From positions 1 through 64,000 of the forward strand of contig JAGPVL010000037.1 of assembly GCA_018067045.1 (NCBI GenBank): 64,000 bases of DNA, given 5' to 3'. Of the stretch, positions 1 through 8,419 are shown in pieces. A program made the position numbers and the translations under genes. Source of the stretch: Gammaproteobacteria bacterium. GTDB taxonomy: Bacteria; Pseudomonadota; Gammaproteobacteria; Pseudomonadales; Alcanivoracaceae. Position 1 is the stretch's first letter, and each line of letters begins with the position of its first letter. The notes below the pieces were generated by a model, which was not told the origin of the DNA, did no database searches, and saw nothing but the letters and a program-made list of their open reading frames with translations.

Positions 1-247
1 GCCACGAAATCCGCGATGCGCGCAACAGAACCGATCGCTGCCAGCAGCCTATTTCGCCTTGTTCGCATATGCGTAAGCCAAGTCGCTGAATAAAATAACA
101 GAGAAGGGACACGCACTACTTTAACGTAAATGAAAAGCAAAAAACCAACAACGCTGTCAGCGAGATCTTACAAAGCTAGAGCTAGGATGCGTGTCCCCGT
201 TGATTATCAAGGCCAAATTCCGGCTGCCCGAGTTGTTTCAGCCGTCC
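1..247. other. Left-edge intergenic DNA; no gene supported
   Basis: No open frame here has a convincing ribosome binding site or family resemblance. The stretch contains one clear inverted repeat, listed separately. A plus-strand frame enters from the left edge and stops at 91-93. It could be the last 30 codons of an off-window gene, but nothing in it is recognisable. Confidence 0.4.
106..197. repeat. Inverted repeat with 10-bp perfect arms
   Basis: GGGACACGCA at 106-115 is repeated in inverted orientation as TGCGTGTCCC at 188-197, separated by 72 bases. Just inside the right arm is a short AGCTAG direct repeat. Paired arms of this kind bound some REP-like elements and small transposon remnants, but no transposase is visible here. 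The element identity is therefore an inference. Confidence 0.45.
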
Positions 248-1777
248 TCACAAGACCGACGCTTCCCATTGAAACGATACAAACGTTTTCCCGTCTGATG
301 CGTAGTAACCACTCTGACCCCACGCATTTAACCGCTTCATGAGAACAGCCAACTTTTCTTCCGCGCCCTCCTCCGACAACAGCGCCTTTTTTAGCGCAAA
401 ATGAATCACGCCATTGAAAGCAGGGTTCTTGACCTTCTTGCTGAATACGCAGCGCCCTCGCGCAATGGCAAGGTTCTTAAGTTCTGATTCGCCGTAACGC
501 AAAATGTCGTTCAGAAAAAGGTGCCTAGTTTCTAAAACATATTCCTGCGCATCACCATTTTGCCGGACAGACTCCTCGAACGGCACATCAACATCAAAGA
601 CGAAGTCCGAATAAATGTCATCTGGGTTGAACTCAACCAAGGCACCGCCTTCGCTGCCCCAGAAACTGCTAGTCATCGACACATACAGCTTTCCGTTGAG
701 AAAACGGGGTTCCACGTTGTGCTTTACCGACATACCTTTGGGCAGGTCATCATGACGTAGGCATTCGAGTGTGTTCGCATCAAAAATCCAGAATTCGGAA
801 CAGTGCGAGCTTGAGAAATGCATATAACTAACATTAAAGAAATAAAGATGACGGCCATCAGATACCAACGAGCTCTTTAATGTAGCCCCGTGAATTTTGT
901 GCTCCGGATGATAGCGCTCACGAATACTTTCAATGTTAAAAACTTGTCCTAACTTCTTGACTATCTCGCCGTTGATCCGGTCAAGCACATAAGCTGACCC
1001 TTGGGAGGAGACATAGACATGAATCTCATCAGCCCAGATGCTATTGATCACTTCTGGAAACGTTACCTTCCAAAGGCACCTGCCTGAGGCTTGCTCAACA
1101 AGAGCCACTTCATTGTCTCGACCATAGCTGTCCTTGATATCTACATACCCTAGGTTCAACAACACCGTATCGTGTGTCGGACCGTCTGTGATATCCACGG
1201 CACACAAAGCGGGATCCAGATGATTGCGGCCTATAGTCCACAGTTTACGCAGACGGGAATCGACGGCGACAATTTTTTTCCCCCTTGGCGCAAGATGCAC
1301 ACAAATACCACTGGGAAAAATACGACATACACCAATATTCGGCGATTCAAGGTTCTCTATTTCGCCATTCTCAAGCGAGTAGTGGAAAACATAATTCATT
1401 CCCTCATATTCATAATTGACGCAATCAATAATATTAACTGCATCGGGAAAGAAAATGACATCATTATTATCCGCATCAAACTCTCTTCCTGGAAACCTCT
1501 GCCGATAGGCCTTCATGGCCGATTCATATTTGTCAACTTCAGACATAAAAGGAGCAATCACAGTCCCGTCTGGACTAATAACACTTGGGCCACCGAGATG
1601 CGCTCTTGCCGTGGTGGCATCTTTTCCAAGCATACTAATGCTGCCTAAAAAAATATCATAACGATCACCATCTTTACTTGAGCAATAGCTAAACCCCCAG
1701 TTGCTCCAAACAGTGAGGCCGCCCTCTCCAGAATTAAACTTAAATGGAATAGATGGAAAAACATAAAGTAACGGCAT
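248..1777 (-). CDS. Cytoplasmic beta-propeller-like protein, candidate immunity or partner protein of the upstream toxin-like gene
   Basis: The protein has 509 residues, no signal peptide and no membrane segment, so it should stay in the cytoplasm. Its sequence alternates short beta-strand blocks with propeller-like phrases (VYVSSQGSAYVLDRINGEI, HLYFFNVSYM, GGALVEFNPDD), resembling PQQ- or WD-type propellers, although I cannot assign a family. It starts 3 bases after the stop of the 2212-codon gene. A GGAG ribosome binding site lies inside the end of that gene, so translation is probably coupled. Parts of it are AT-rich (17 of 60 bases are G or C at 1381-1440), unlike the GC-rich front half of the upstream gene. 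Position directly after a toxin-like C terminus, cytoplasmic location and foreign composition fit an immunity protein, although 509 residues is long for one. An assembly or regulatory role is also possible. The ORF is certain; the function is not. Confidence 0.8.
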   Translation of the reverse strand: MPLLYVFPSIPFKFNSGEGGLTVWSNWGFSYCSSKDGDRYDIFLGSISMLGKDATTARAHLGGPSVISPDGTVIAPFMSEVDKYESAMKAYRQRFPGREFDADNNDVIFFPDAVNIIDCVNYEYEGMNYVFHYSLENGEIENLESPNIGVCRIFPSGICVHLAPRGKKIVAVDSRLRKLWTIGRNHLDPALCAVDITDGPTHDTVLLNLGYVDIKDSYGRDNEVALVEQASGRCLWKVTFPEVINSIWADEIHVYVSSQGSAYVLDRINGEIVKKLGQVFNIESIRERYHPEHKIHGATLKSSLVSDGRHLYFFNVSYMHFSSSHCSEFWIFDANTLECLRHDDLPKGMSVKHNVEPRFLNGKLYVSMTSSFWGSEGGALVEFNPDDIYSDFVFDVDVPFEESVRQNGDAQEYVLETRHLFLNDILRYGESELKNLAIARGRCVFSKKVKNPAFNGVIHFALKKALLSEEGAEEKLAVLMKRLNAWGQSGYYASDGKTFVSFQWEASVL

Positions 1778-1780
1778 GAA

Positions 1781-4700
1781 TTAATACTCCACAAAGCCAA
1801 CAAAATCATCAAGCTGATCCTTCAGAGTATCCAATCTTCTTTTCAGATCTAGATCACTCTCAACCCCTAGGTGTATACGGAAATGTTCCTTATTCCCATC
1901 AATCGCCTTCTTCATGGCCTCGACGATATCACCCTTCATACCCGCAGCACGCGGATCAAAATACCACTTCGTCTTTGTGCCTTGAGCCAAATCAACCATA
2001 TCCAGATACAACTGCCCCCCTTTGCCGCCATCAAGCCCCTCACCCGGCTTAAATGACATTGAACTCTGGATACGCTGCTGTATCTTATCCGGCGCCCACG
2101 CTTTCGCATCTGCAAACACATCTGGCGGTCCACCTTCTACAGCATCATCAATCCGCCTACCAATAACCGAGCCATCCGCGGCCTTGACAAGACGTTCTAC
2201 CTCAACCCCTTTAACAGCCCTGCCACTCCTCGCAAGCCAAGAAATCATCATCAACTGGTGCGTCGCTCCCTGAGCATTATTGAATCCCTTTTTTGTTCCT
2301 ATCGTCCCCGTGTTTAATTGAGCGAACACTTTATTCAGGCCTTTCTCCATCAATTCTGGATCATCCGCTTCATCAATGAGGCGTCGAAAATCCACATCCC
2401 CAACCCTCTTCAGAAACTCCTCTCTTTTCAGAAGGCCTAGATTAAAGCCTCGGTGATTACGTAAGTTTTTCAGCGCCGAATCAGACAATGCCGATGCTTG
2501 GACGAGAGCACGCATGGCATCTTTATCATTTTTGAGGCCAGCAAGAATATCATCGACCGTGGCCGCGCCTTCATCAATGGACTTGAGCGCTTTCGTGAAT
2601 GCCTGAGCAATAATGCTATTTTTAGTATGCAGAGGTGGCTCTATAGCTTTTTTAAGTGACGTCACAAACTCCTGTGCCGGCCGGCTGGCAGCGTAGGCAT
2701 GATCAATGAACAAACCGTCTATGCTATCCGAATGCGCGAGCGCACCCTTCGCTCTCTCTACATAGCCTGCAACATAATTGATCCAAGTATTCAGATTATC
2801 GGGGTTCGTAATGGCTTTCGCCATGAACTGAAGCGTTTCCCGCTCAAGCACGGCAAAGGCGCCCACCTCTAAAAATGGAGTGGTTCGCTCAAGCACTTTA
2901 ATCGCCGTACTATTCGTCGGCGCTTCTATCACCTTACTGTCTAGATAATGCGACAAGGTCTTCAGAAGATCGGCGGCTTCAGGACCGAGTTTTCTCAGTG
3001 CTTTTACGATCGTTTTTGCGGAGGCCACCCCAACATTAGCAACAACCCCTACCCCTGTCGCCGTTGCAATCGTGCCAACAATACCCAGCCCCGCAAGAAT
3101 GGTGACGGTGCTATCAAATTCCCCCTCATTAAAAAAGTAATTATATGTCTGAATTAGCAGGTCACGAATATCGCCAATCGCTAGAAGTGCCGTGATGAAG
3201 TCACAGACACCACCTACCGTAGTATCGTTATTTCCCGTGATCGCGGCATCCAAACAATTTGCCGCCAGAATAGCGCTATCAGCCTGCACCTTCAGGGCGC
3301 CATAGAGGCCTTGGTACGTTACCGCTTTCGTCAATAACATACCGCGCCGGAAAACCCCGTTGGCTGTCTCGTACTCCACAAAAGCGGCATCAACTTGTTG
3401 TTTAACCACACAGTCGAGCAGAACCTTCATAAAACGCTCTGCATTTGCAATGAGCGGATCATTCGCATCTTCAGGAGGTTCTGCGATAGTGTTGGCACAC
3501 ACTTGTATGTCCGTGTTAGCCGCATATGCCGAAGGCAATACAAAGTCGAAGGGCGAGGCCGCGTATTGTGCCTGGCGGTAAAGCTGCTGGTAAGCCACTT
3601 GAGGCGCTTGCGCTGTGATACTAAAGCGTGCAAAGCCATCTTCCCCGACCGCGGCTTCTCCATCCATTCCACCGCCAGTGAAACTTAATTTTTGCTCCTT
3701 GCTCCAGTCATAGATTTTCAGCAACGCGACATCTACAGCCAGATAGTTACCTACTTGAGCACCATAATCAGAGCTCCCGGGCACCAGATCACCGACAGGT
3801 GTTGCCTGAACCGATACGCCACCAATTTTTGCCCTAAGAACACCATCACGATAATGGACACTGGCCGAATGCCACTGACTAAACGGTACGACGCCAAGCG
3901 AAAGACTTTTATCTCCTTCTTCATCAGTGAAGCGTAACATCGCCTCACCCGATGAACTCAAAGACAGGCCAAAGCCCTGTGCATCGTAATCTAGCAACAC
4001 AGCATCCTGTGTCGGAGGCTGCAAGACAGCAAACTGAAAAGTTACTCCAGGCTGTTTCAGCGCGGTTAAAAGAGCATGTCGAGGGATATCAATATGGCCT
4101 TCCTCTGCTATACGCCACGCCGTACTCCAAGGCTTATCCTCGACGCGCTCACGCATTGCGTTAAACCCAACCGCATCTACACCGCTTGAGTAATCGATAA
4201 CATTAACTTCACCTTCACTGCTGTTGCCGCCAATATATTTGCCTCTATTTTCTGCGCTATAGTCGAGCAATGGATATACTGGAGGCGCATCGTCAAGCGC
4301 CAGCGTTGCAGAAATTGTTTCACCGACCCCGCCAGGTACCACAAGCTCTGTTGAGGGGCCAAAATCGATAGAACCACCCCCGACAGCAATAGAGCCAGTC
4401 CCATCAACGACCAACTCCCGACGACTCAGTGTTGCTCCTGTCTGAACCACCGAAAACTGCTTGCTGGCAATACGTGAGCCCACCTTCGCACTGACCTGAG
4501 CGAAACCTGGGTAATCGCCACTGACATACCGAACAGACGCCGTTCCGTCTTGCCCCAACGTGACAAAATAATCATCAAGCCGCCCTCTATGCGCCGCAAG
4601 ATGGACCTCCAAACCCGCCAGATCACCGTACGAACTTGATGCGGACACGGTTACCGAACCCTGCTCCCCAGCCTCAATGCCTTCCGGTACAGAAACCGCC

Positions 4701-7700
4701 AAATCAATATCATGAATAGTGACTATTTCAGTAACTTCATGGAGATCAACGCCTATAACGACATTGATGTCTCCTGCTTGATCAACCCCCTTTAAGATGA
4801 CTTCAGACTTCCCGTCTAACACAGAAGACGCTGAGACCACCTCTGTTCCAGGGGCAGATACGTCCACCGGCGTGCCGTCTTTGACATTGTTCCCGTAAGA
4901 ATCTTTTACTGTCAGAGATAAGGTGATCTCACCCAAGCCGCCGACAACGGTTTCGCCATTGCCAGTAACGCTAATATCATTCGCTAATCCCGGGATGATT
5001 TTAAACATTGCACTGGCTATAGGCCGCTCTGTATCGCCATCGATAATGGCTTCAACTTGAACCGTCTCATCCGCCGCCGTTGGCAAGGTTAATGAGGTAA
5101 AGAAAATGCCATCATCTTTGTATTGAACGGTTGGGCTCGCTTGTGCCGCCCCAGTAACACGCCATTTTACTTCTGCCGAATCCGGCTCACCATTTATTTC
5201 ACGGAATAATATACCGCTAACAATTTCTTCAGAATTGGCAGCATCATCTGCGCTAACCTCGATATACCGTTCGTCTTCTTTGAGGCGTGGGTTGTCCGCA
5301 GGCAAAAGATCGAAAACACCAAACGCCCACTGCCACAGCACATTTTCCTGATCATTCGACAAATAAAGACGCATCGTCAAAAAGTCTTCAACATCGAGCG
5401 ATGCCAAGTGATCAAGGTTTTCAATATCAATCGTCTGGTCTTCACCGGCGGTGATGCGTATTTCTTCTTCGCCTAACGCGAGCACATATTCTCTCGGGCC
5501 ATCTAAGCCTTGCAGGGCGTCGTCTTCTGGTAAAATCAAGCTGTATAGCAAGCGGATTAAATCATCGCTACTGGTGATAACGGGCTGATCTTGCTCTATC
5601 AAATTACGAACGATTTCTTCTTCGCTGCCGTCTTCATTGATTTGCTTTCGAATGGCATTAAGTTCGTTCACTTCAATATCTAGCAACGTGAACTGATACT
5701 CAGGGCGCAGCATCCAGTCGTATTGCGCGGTGACTTTACCGAGTTTGTCTTCGTCATCCGGTGGCGCTTCGCCGTCTTCTTGGGCTTCAGCTTCTTCGAC
5801 TCTGAGTTTGTTGCGTTCCAGTTTTAATTCTAGCGTCGCTTGCTCGTCATAACGCGGCACATAAAACGGGGTGTAATGGTTTGGTCTGCCGGTGAGTAAA
5901 TCTTGCTGTTTGTCGGCGTTGTCAAATTCACAGTGGCTGCAGGCTTCTTTATTGATGGCGCGACCAAAAACGTTGACGTAATAGTGTTCGTTACTGATGT
6001 TATCGGCTTTCAATCTGAGCACTTGCAGGCGCTGGCCGGGGCCAATCGGGAATTCGACCACTTTGCTGCCTTGCTGTGCTTCTTCAATATCGAAGTCATC
6101 CGCTTCGACGGCCACGCCGCTGCTCACGGGGACAAGTTCGTCGCCGGCGATTTTGGCGAGGCGGCCACTTAAACCAAAGTCTTTGCCTTGATCGATATCG
6201 AGGCCGGCGGGTAACGGGCGGCCATCGCTGTCGAGCCATTCGGTGTAGATGCCGACCAAGGTATCGCTTTGCGTAGCGGCGCCTTCATGGCCGATCAGGT
6301 AGTTGACGGTTTCGTCTTTGGTCAGGCCTTTTTCAATGTCGTAAACACGTTTAGCCCACACTTTCAGGTTCGGGGGGGTGAGGGTGATTTCCGGCACCCG
6401 CTGGGTAATGCTCGGACCGATGGCGCCTTCGCCGTAGGGCTGGCCTAATTGAAACCGCACCGTGCCGGTGTAGCCGGTGGTACGATTAATGGCGACGACG
6501 TACATCCATTCGCCGGGAGCGGGCAAGCCGCCGTCACGTTGCTGGAAGCGTGACTGAAAACCCAGTTGTTCGGCATCGAGCTGATAGGCTTCGTCGCCGT
6601 TACCCTCCAATAACGCGCGGTCGGCGTCACCTGAGCCGTCATATAGGGTACGCAAAAGGCAATCATCGCCGCGCCGACCGTTACATAAACCTCGGGTGAT
6701 GCCGTGCTGTTTGGGGCCACGCATGACAGTATTGTAAGTAAAGTAGTCGCCATCCTCGGTCAAATCACGGCCGTCACCGATACCGTCGGGCATGCCGTTT
6801 AATTCGACGATAAGCTCGCCGGTACTTTCGTGGAAAACGTAGAGGTCGGTGTTAACCAAAACGTCTTGCGTGATTTGCGAATACAAGCCGGTTTCTGTCG
6901 TATCTAAAGAATGATCTGCGAGGCGCCATAAATCGGGCACTTGTTCGGGCAGGGATTCTGCATCGGGGCGATGGCTGCCAGATGAAAAATACACGGCCTG
7001 CCATAGCTTGCTATCCGCCTCGCCTTCTTGATTGGGAATGACGTAACTGTTTCCTTCTTCGTCGGTCTCGGTTTTTTTGTTCGCGTGCACGCTGATATCG
7101 GGCTCGCCGTCACCATCAAAATCGAAGCTGCTTTGCGCCATCGCTTCGCCTTGACGATCTTCGCCTTGGTACAGCACTTCGTCGCCCATCGGCAAGGTGT
7201 CGCCGTTGGCGGTATTGGCGAGGCGTAATTTGCCGCTTAACCACAGTACGTCGACGATAAAATTATGATCAGGAAGCCCACTCACATCGCCGCAAAAGAA
7301 TTCTGTTTGCCGCTGCATTAACAACGGAAAATACGCTTTGCCTTGGGGGTTATAGATAGACGCCTTGAGAACAAGATTGATGCTCGCCGCCGTCGGTGCC
7401 GTCAAGGGCAGAAAGCCACTTCCGGTTTGCAGCCCTAAACAATAGTGCATATAAAAAAGTTGGTAACGGCCATCGGCACCGGACACGCCGCTATTGAATG
7501 CCATGTCCAGCTCTGCGCCAGACACCGGCCCAAAGATGCGGTCGTCGCCGCGGGGCGAGTAGTCTTCTTGGTCCTGTTCCATGGCGTCTTCACCATCGCC
7601 CCAATAGCCGACGCGATAGGTAAACTGCTCAACGGAATAGTTACCCGCCTCGTCGGACGTACCGAAAACGGCCCTAATTTGTTCACCCTCTTCATCAAAC

Positions 7701-8419
7701 AGCACAGAAGATGCGCTGTCTTCTAGGGTGAACGTTTCGTCCATCAGGAACGGGTATTCGATCAGGGTCCAGCGCGACGGATCGGTACCGAAGCGGTCAC
7801 GCTCGCCGAGCACGAGCACGGTTTTCACCGAGTCGGGCACGTTCACGGATTCCGACGTTTCGCCGTTGGCGACCGTGATGCCATTCGCTAAGGCTTCAGG
7901 ATCAAGGAAGACGGCGCGCTGCATGGTTTCGCCGCGTTCGATGCGCAGCCGCGCGGTTTTGTCGAGGAAATAGCCGACTTCGGCGCCGGATAAAATATAG
8001 ACTTCGCCGAGCGGCCCCTCGGGGTAAATTTCACCGATTTCTTCAATTTCATCGGTCTGCGCGCCACTGCCACTACCGGTGGTACGGGTGACCACCAAAA
8101 TCGGGCCGCCGTTATCACCGAGCACTTGGGCCCGTGTCATCACCGTGCCCTTTTTCAGTTGTGGCGACAGCTGCATGCCCAACTGCGGAAACAAAAACGC
8201 ATGGGCGATGCCGCAGAACATTAATGCCAACAAGCCCGACACACCACGAGACATTAGGTTACGCATTCCGTTGCCCTTGACTGAGTGCTTTTTTAAATCC
8301 CTTTTCATAAAACGCCTTTCATCTTTGTGCGCATCTTTATGCACGTCGCTAATACGACGGTCTTGGCAAGCATGCCGTTGCAAACGGGCTAATCGTTTTA
8401 GAAATTCAAACTGGTTCAT
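1781..8419 (-). CDS. Giant secreted protein with Big_1/LamG-like modules and a C-terminal PD-(D/E)xK-like nuclease domain (polymorphic toxin candidate)
   Basis: The reading frame has 2212 codons. The start at 8419 forms an ATGA overlap with the upstream gene. Two later ATGs have better ribosome binding sites: 8308 (GAAAGG, 6 bases) and 8266 (AAGGG, about 8 bases). The 8266 start gives a standard 23-residue Sec signal ending in IAHA. I keep the outer start for the span. Visible order by residue: a DFDGDGEPDI calcium-type loop near 435; an invasin-like Big_1 Ig domain about 1148-1230; a LamG/concanavalin-like domain about 1423-1566; AYAA linkers near 1630 and 1910; a hydrophobic Gly/Val/Ala stretch 1773-1803; a helical region; then a tip from about 2045. 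In the tip, an Asp pair near 2090 is followed by Asp-Ala-Lys at 2104-2106 and a helix with two glutamines. That is the spacing of a PD-(D/E)xK nuclease core. This fits a modular toxin with a variable C-terminal effector. Nuclease activity is inferred from the motif only. Confidence 0.85.
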   Translation of the reverse strand: MNQFEFLKRLARLQRHACQDRRISDVHKDAHKDERRFMKRDLKKHSVKGNGMRNLMSRGVSGLLALMFCGIAHAFLFPQLGMQLSPQLKKGTVMTRAQVLGDNGGPILVVTRTTGSGSGAQTDEIEEIGEIYPEGPLGEVYILSGAEVGYFLDKTARLRIERGETMQRAVFLDPEALANGITVANGETSESVNVPDSVKTVLVLGERDRFGTDPSRWTLIEYPFLMDETFTLEDSASSVLFDEEGEQIRAVFGTSDEAGNYSVEQFTYRVGYWGDGEDAMEQDQEDYSPRGDDRIFGPVSGAELDMAFNSGVSGADGRYQLFYMHYCLGLQTGSGFLPLTAPTAASINLVLKASIYNPQGKAYFPLLMQRQTEFFCGDVSGLPDHNFIVDVLWLSGKLRLANTANGDTLPMGDEVLYQGEDRQGEAMAQSSFDFDGDGEPDISVHANKKTETDEEGNSYVIPNQEGEADSKLWQAVYFSSGSHRPDAESLPEQVPDLWRLADHSLDTTETGLYSQITQDVLVNTDLYVFHESTGELIVELNGMPDGIGDGRDLTEDGDYFTYNTVMRGPKQHGITRGLCNGRRGDDCLLRTLYDGSGDADRALLEGNGDEAYQLDAEQLGFQSRFQQRDGGLPAPGEWMYVVAINRTTGYTGTVRFQLGQPYGEGAIGPSITQRVPEITLTPPNLKVWAKRVYDIEKGLTKDETVNYLIGHEGAATQSDTLVGIYTEWLDSDGRPLPAGLDIDQGKDFGLSGRLAKIAGDELVPVSSGVAVEADDFDIEEAQQGSKVVEFPIGPGQRLQVLRLKADNISNEHYYVNVFGRAINKEACSHCEFDNADKQQDLLTGRPNHYTPFYVPRYDEQATLELKLERNKLRVEEAEAQEDGEAPPDDEDKLGKVTAQYDWMLRPEYQFTLLDIEVNELNAIRKQINEDGSEEEIVRNLIEQDQPVITSSDDLIRLLYSLILPEDDALQGLDGPREYVLALGEEEIRITAGEDQTIDIENLDHLASLDVEDFLTMRLYLSNDQENVLWQWAFGVFDLLPADNPRLKEDERYIEVSADDAANSEEIVSGILFREINGEPDSAEVKWRVTGAAQASPTVQYKDDGIFFTSLTLPTAADETVQVEAIIDGDTERPIASAMFKIIPGLANDISVTGNGETVVGGLGEITLSLTVKDSYGNNVKDGTPVDVSAPGTEVVSASSVLDGKSEVILKGVDQAGDINVVIGVDLHEVTEIVTIHDIDLAVSVPEGIEAGEQGSVTVSASSSYGDLAGLEVHLAAHRGRLDDYFVTLGQDGTASVRYVSGDYPGFAQVSAKVGSRIASKQFSVVQTGATLSRRELVVDGTGSIAVGGGSIDFGPSTELVVPGGVGETISATLALDDAPPVYPLLDYSAENRGKYIGGNSSEGEVNVIDYSSGVDAVGFNAMRERVEDKPWSTAWRIAEEGHIDIPRHALLTALKQPGVTFQFAVLQPPTQDAVLLDYDAQGFGLSLSSSGEAMLRFTDEEGDKSLSLGVVPFSQWHSASVHYRDGVLRAKIGGVSVQATPVGDLVPGSSDYGAQVGNYLAVDVALLKIYDWSKEQKLSFTGGGMDGEAAVGEDGFARFSITAQAPQVAYQQLYRQAQYAASPFDFVLPSAYAANTDIQVCANTIAEPPEDANDPLIANAERFMKVLLDCVVKQQVDAAFVEYETANGVFRRGMLLTKAVTYQGLYGALKVQADSAILAANCLDAAITGNNDTTVGGVCDFITALLAIGDIRDLLIQTYNYFFNEGEFDSTVTILAGLGIVGTIATATGVGVVANVGVASAKTIVKALRKLGPEAADLLKTLSHYLDSKVIEAPTNSTAIKVLERTTPFLEVGAFAVLERETLQFMAKAITNPDNLNTWINYVAGYVERAKGALAHSDSIDGLFIDHAYAASRPAQEFVTSLKKAIEPPLHTKNSIIAQAFTKALKSIDEGAATVDDILAGLKNDKDAMRALVQASALSDSALKNLRNHRGFNLGLLKREEFLKRVGDVDFRRLIDEADDPELMEKGLNKVFAQLNTGTIGTKKGFNNAQGATHQLMMISWLARSGRAVKGVEVERLVKAADGSVIGRRIDDAVEGGPPDVFADAKAWAPDKIQQRIQSSMSFKPGEGLDGGKGGQLYLDMVDLAQGTKTKWYFDPRAAGMKGDIVEAMKKAIDGNKEHFRIHLGVESDLDLKRRLDTLKDQLDDFVGFVEY

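Noticed and set aside
220-244. Six-bp stem (CGGCTG / CAGCCG) as terminator of the giant operon
   Set aside because: The loop is 12 bases, the stem is short and there is no T run on the minus strand. It is too weak to call.
130-342. 70-codon plus-strand frame at the left edge
   Set aside because: It overlaps the end of the 509-residue gene in antisense, has no binding site and its peptide is low-complexity and basic.
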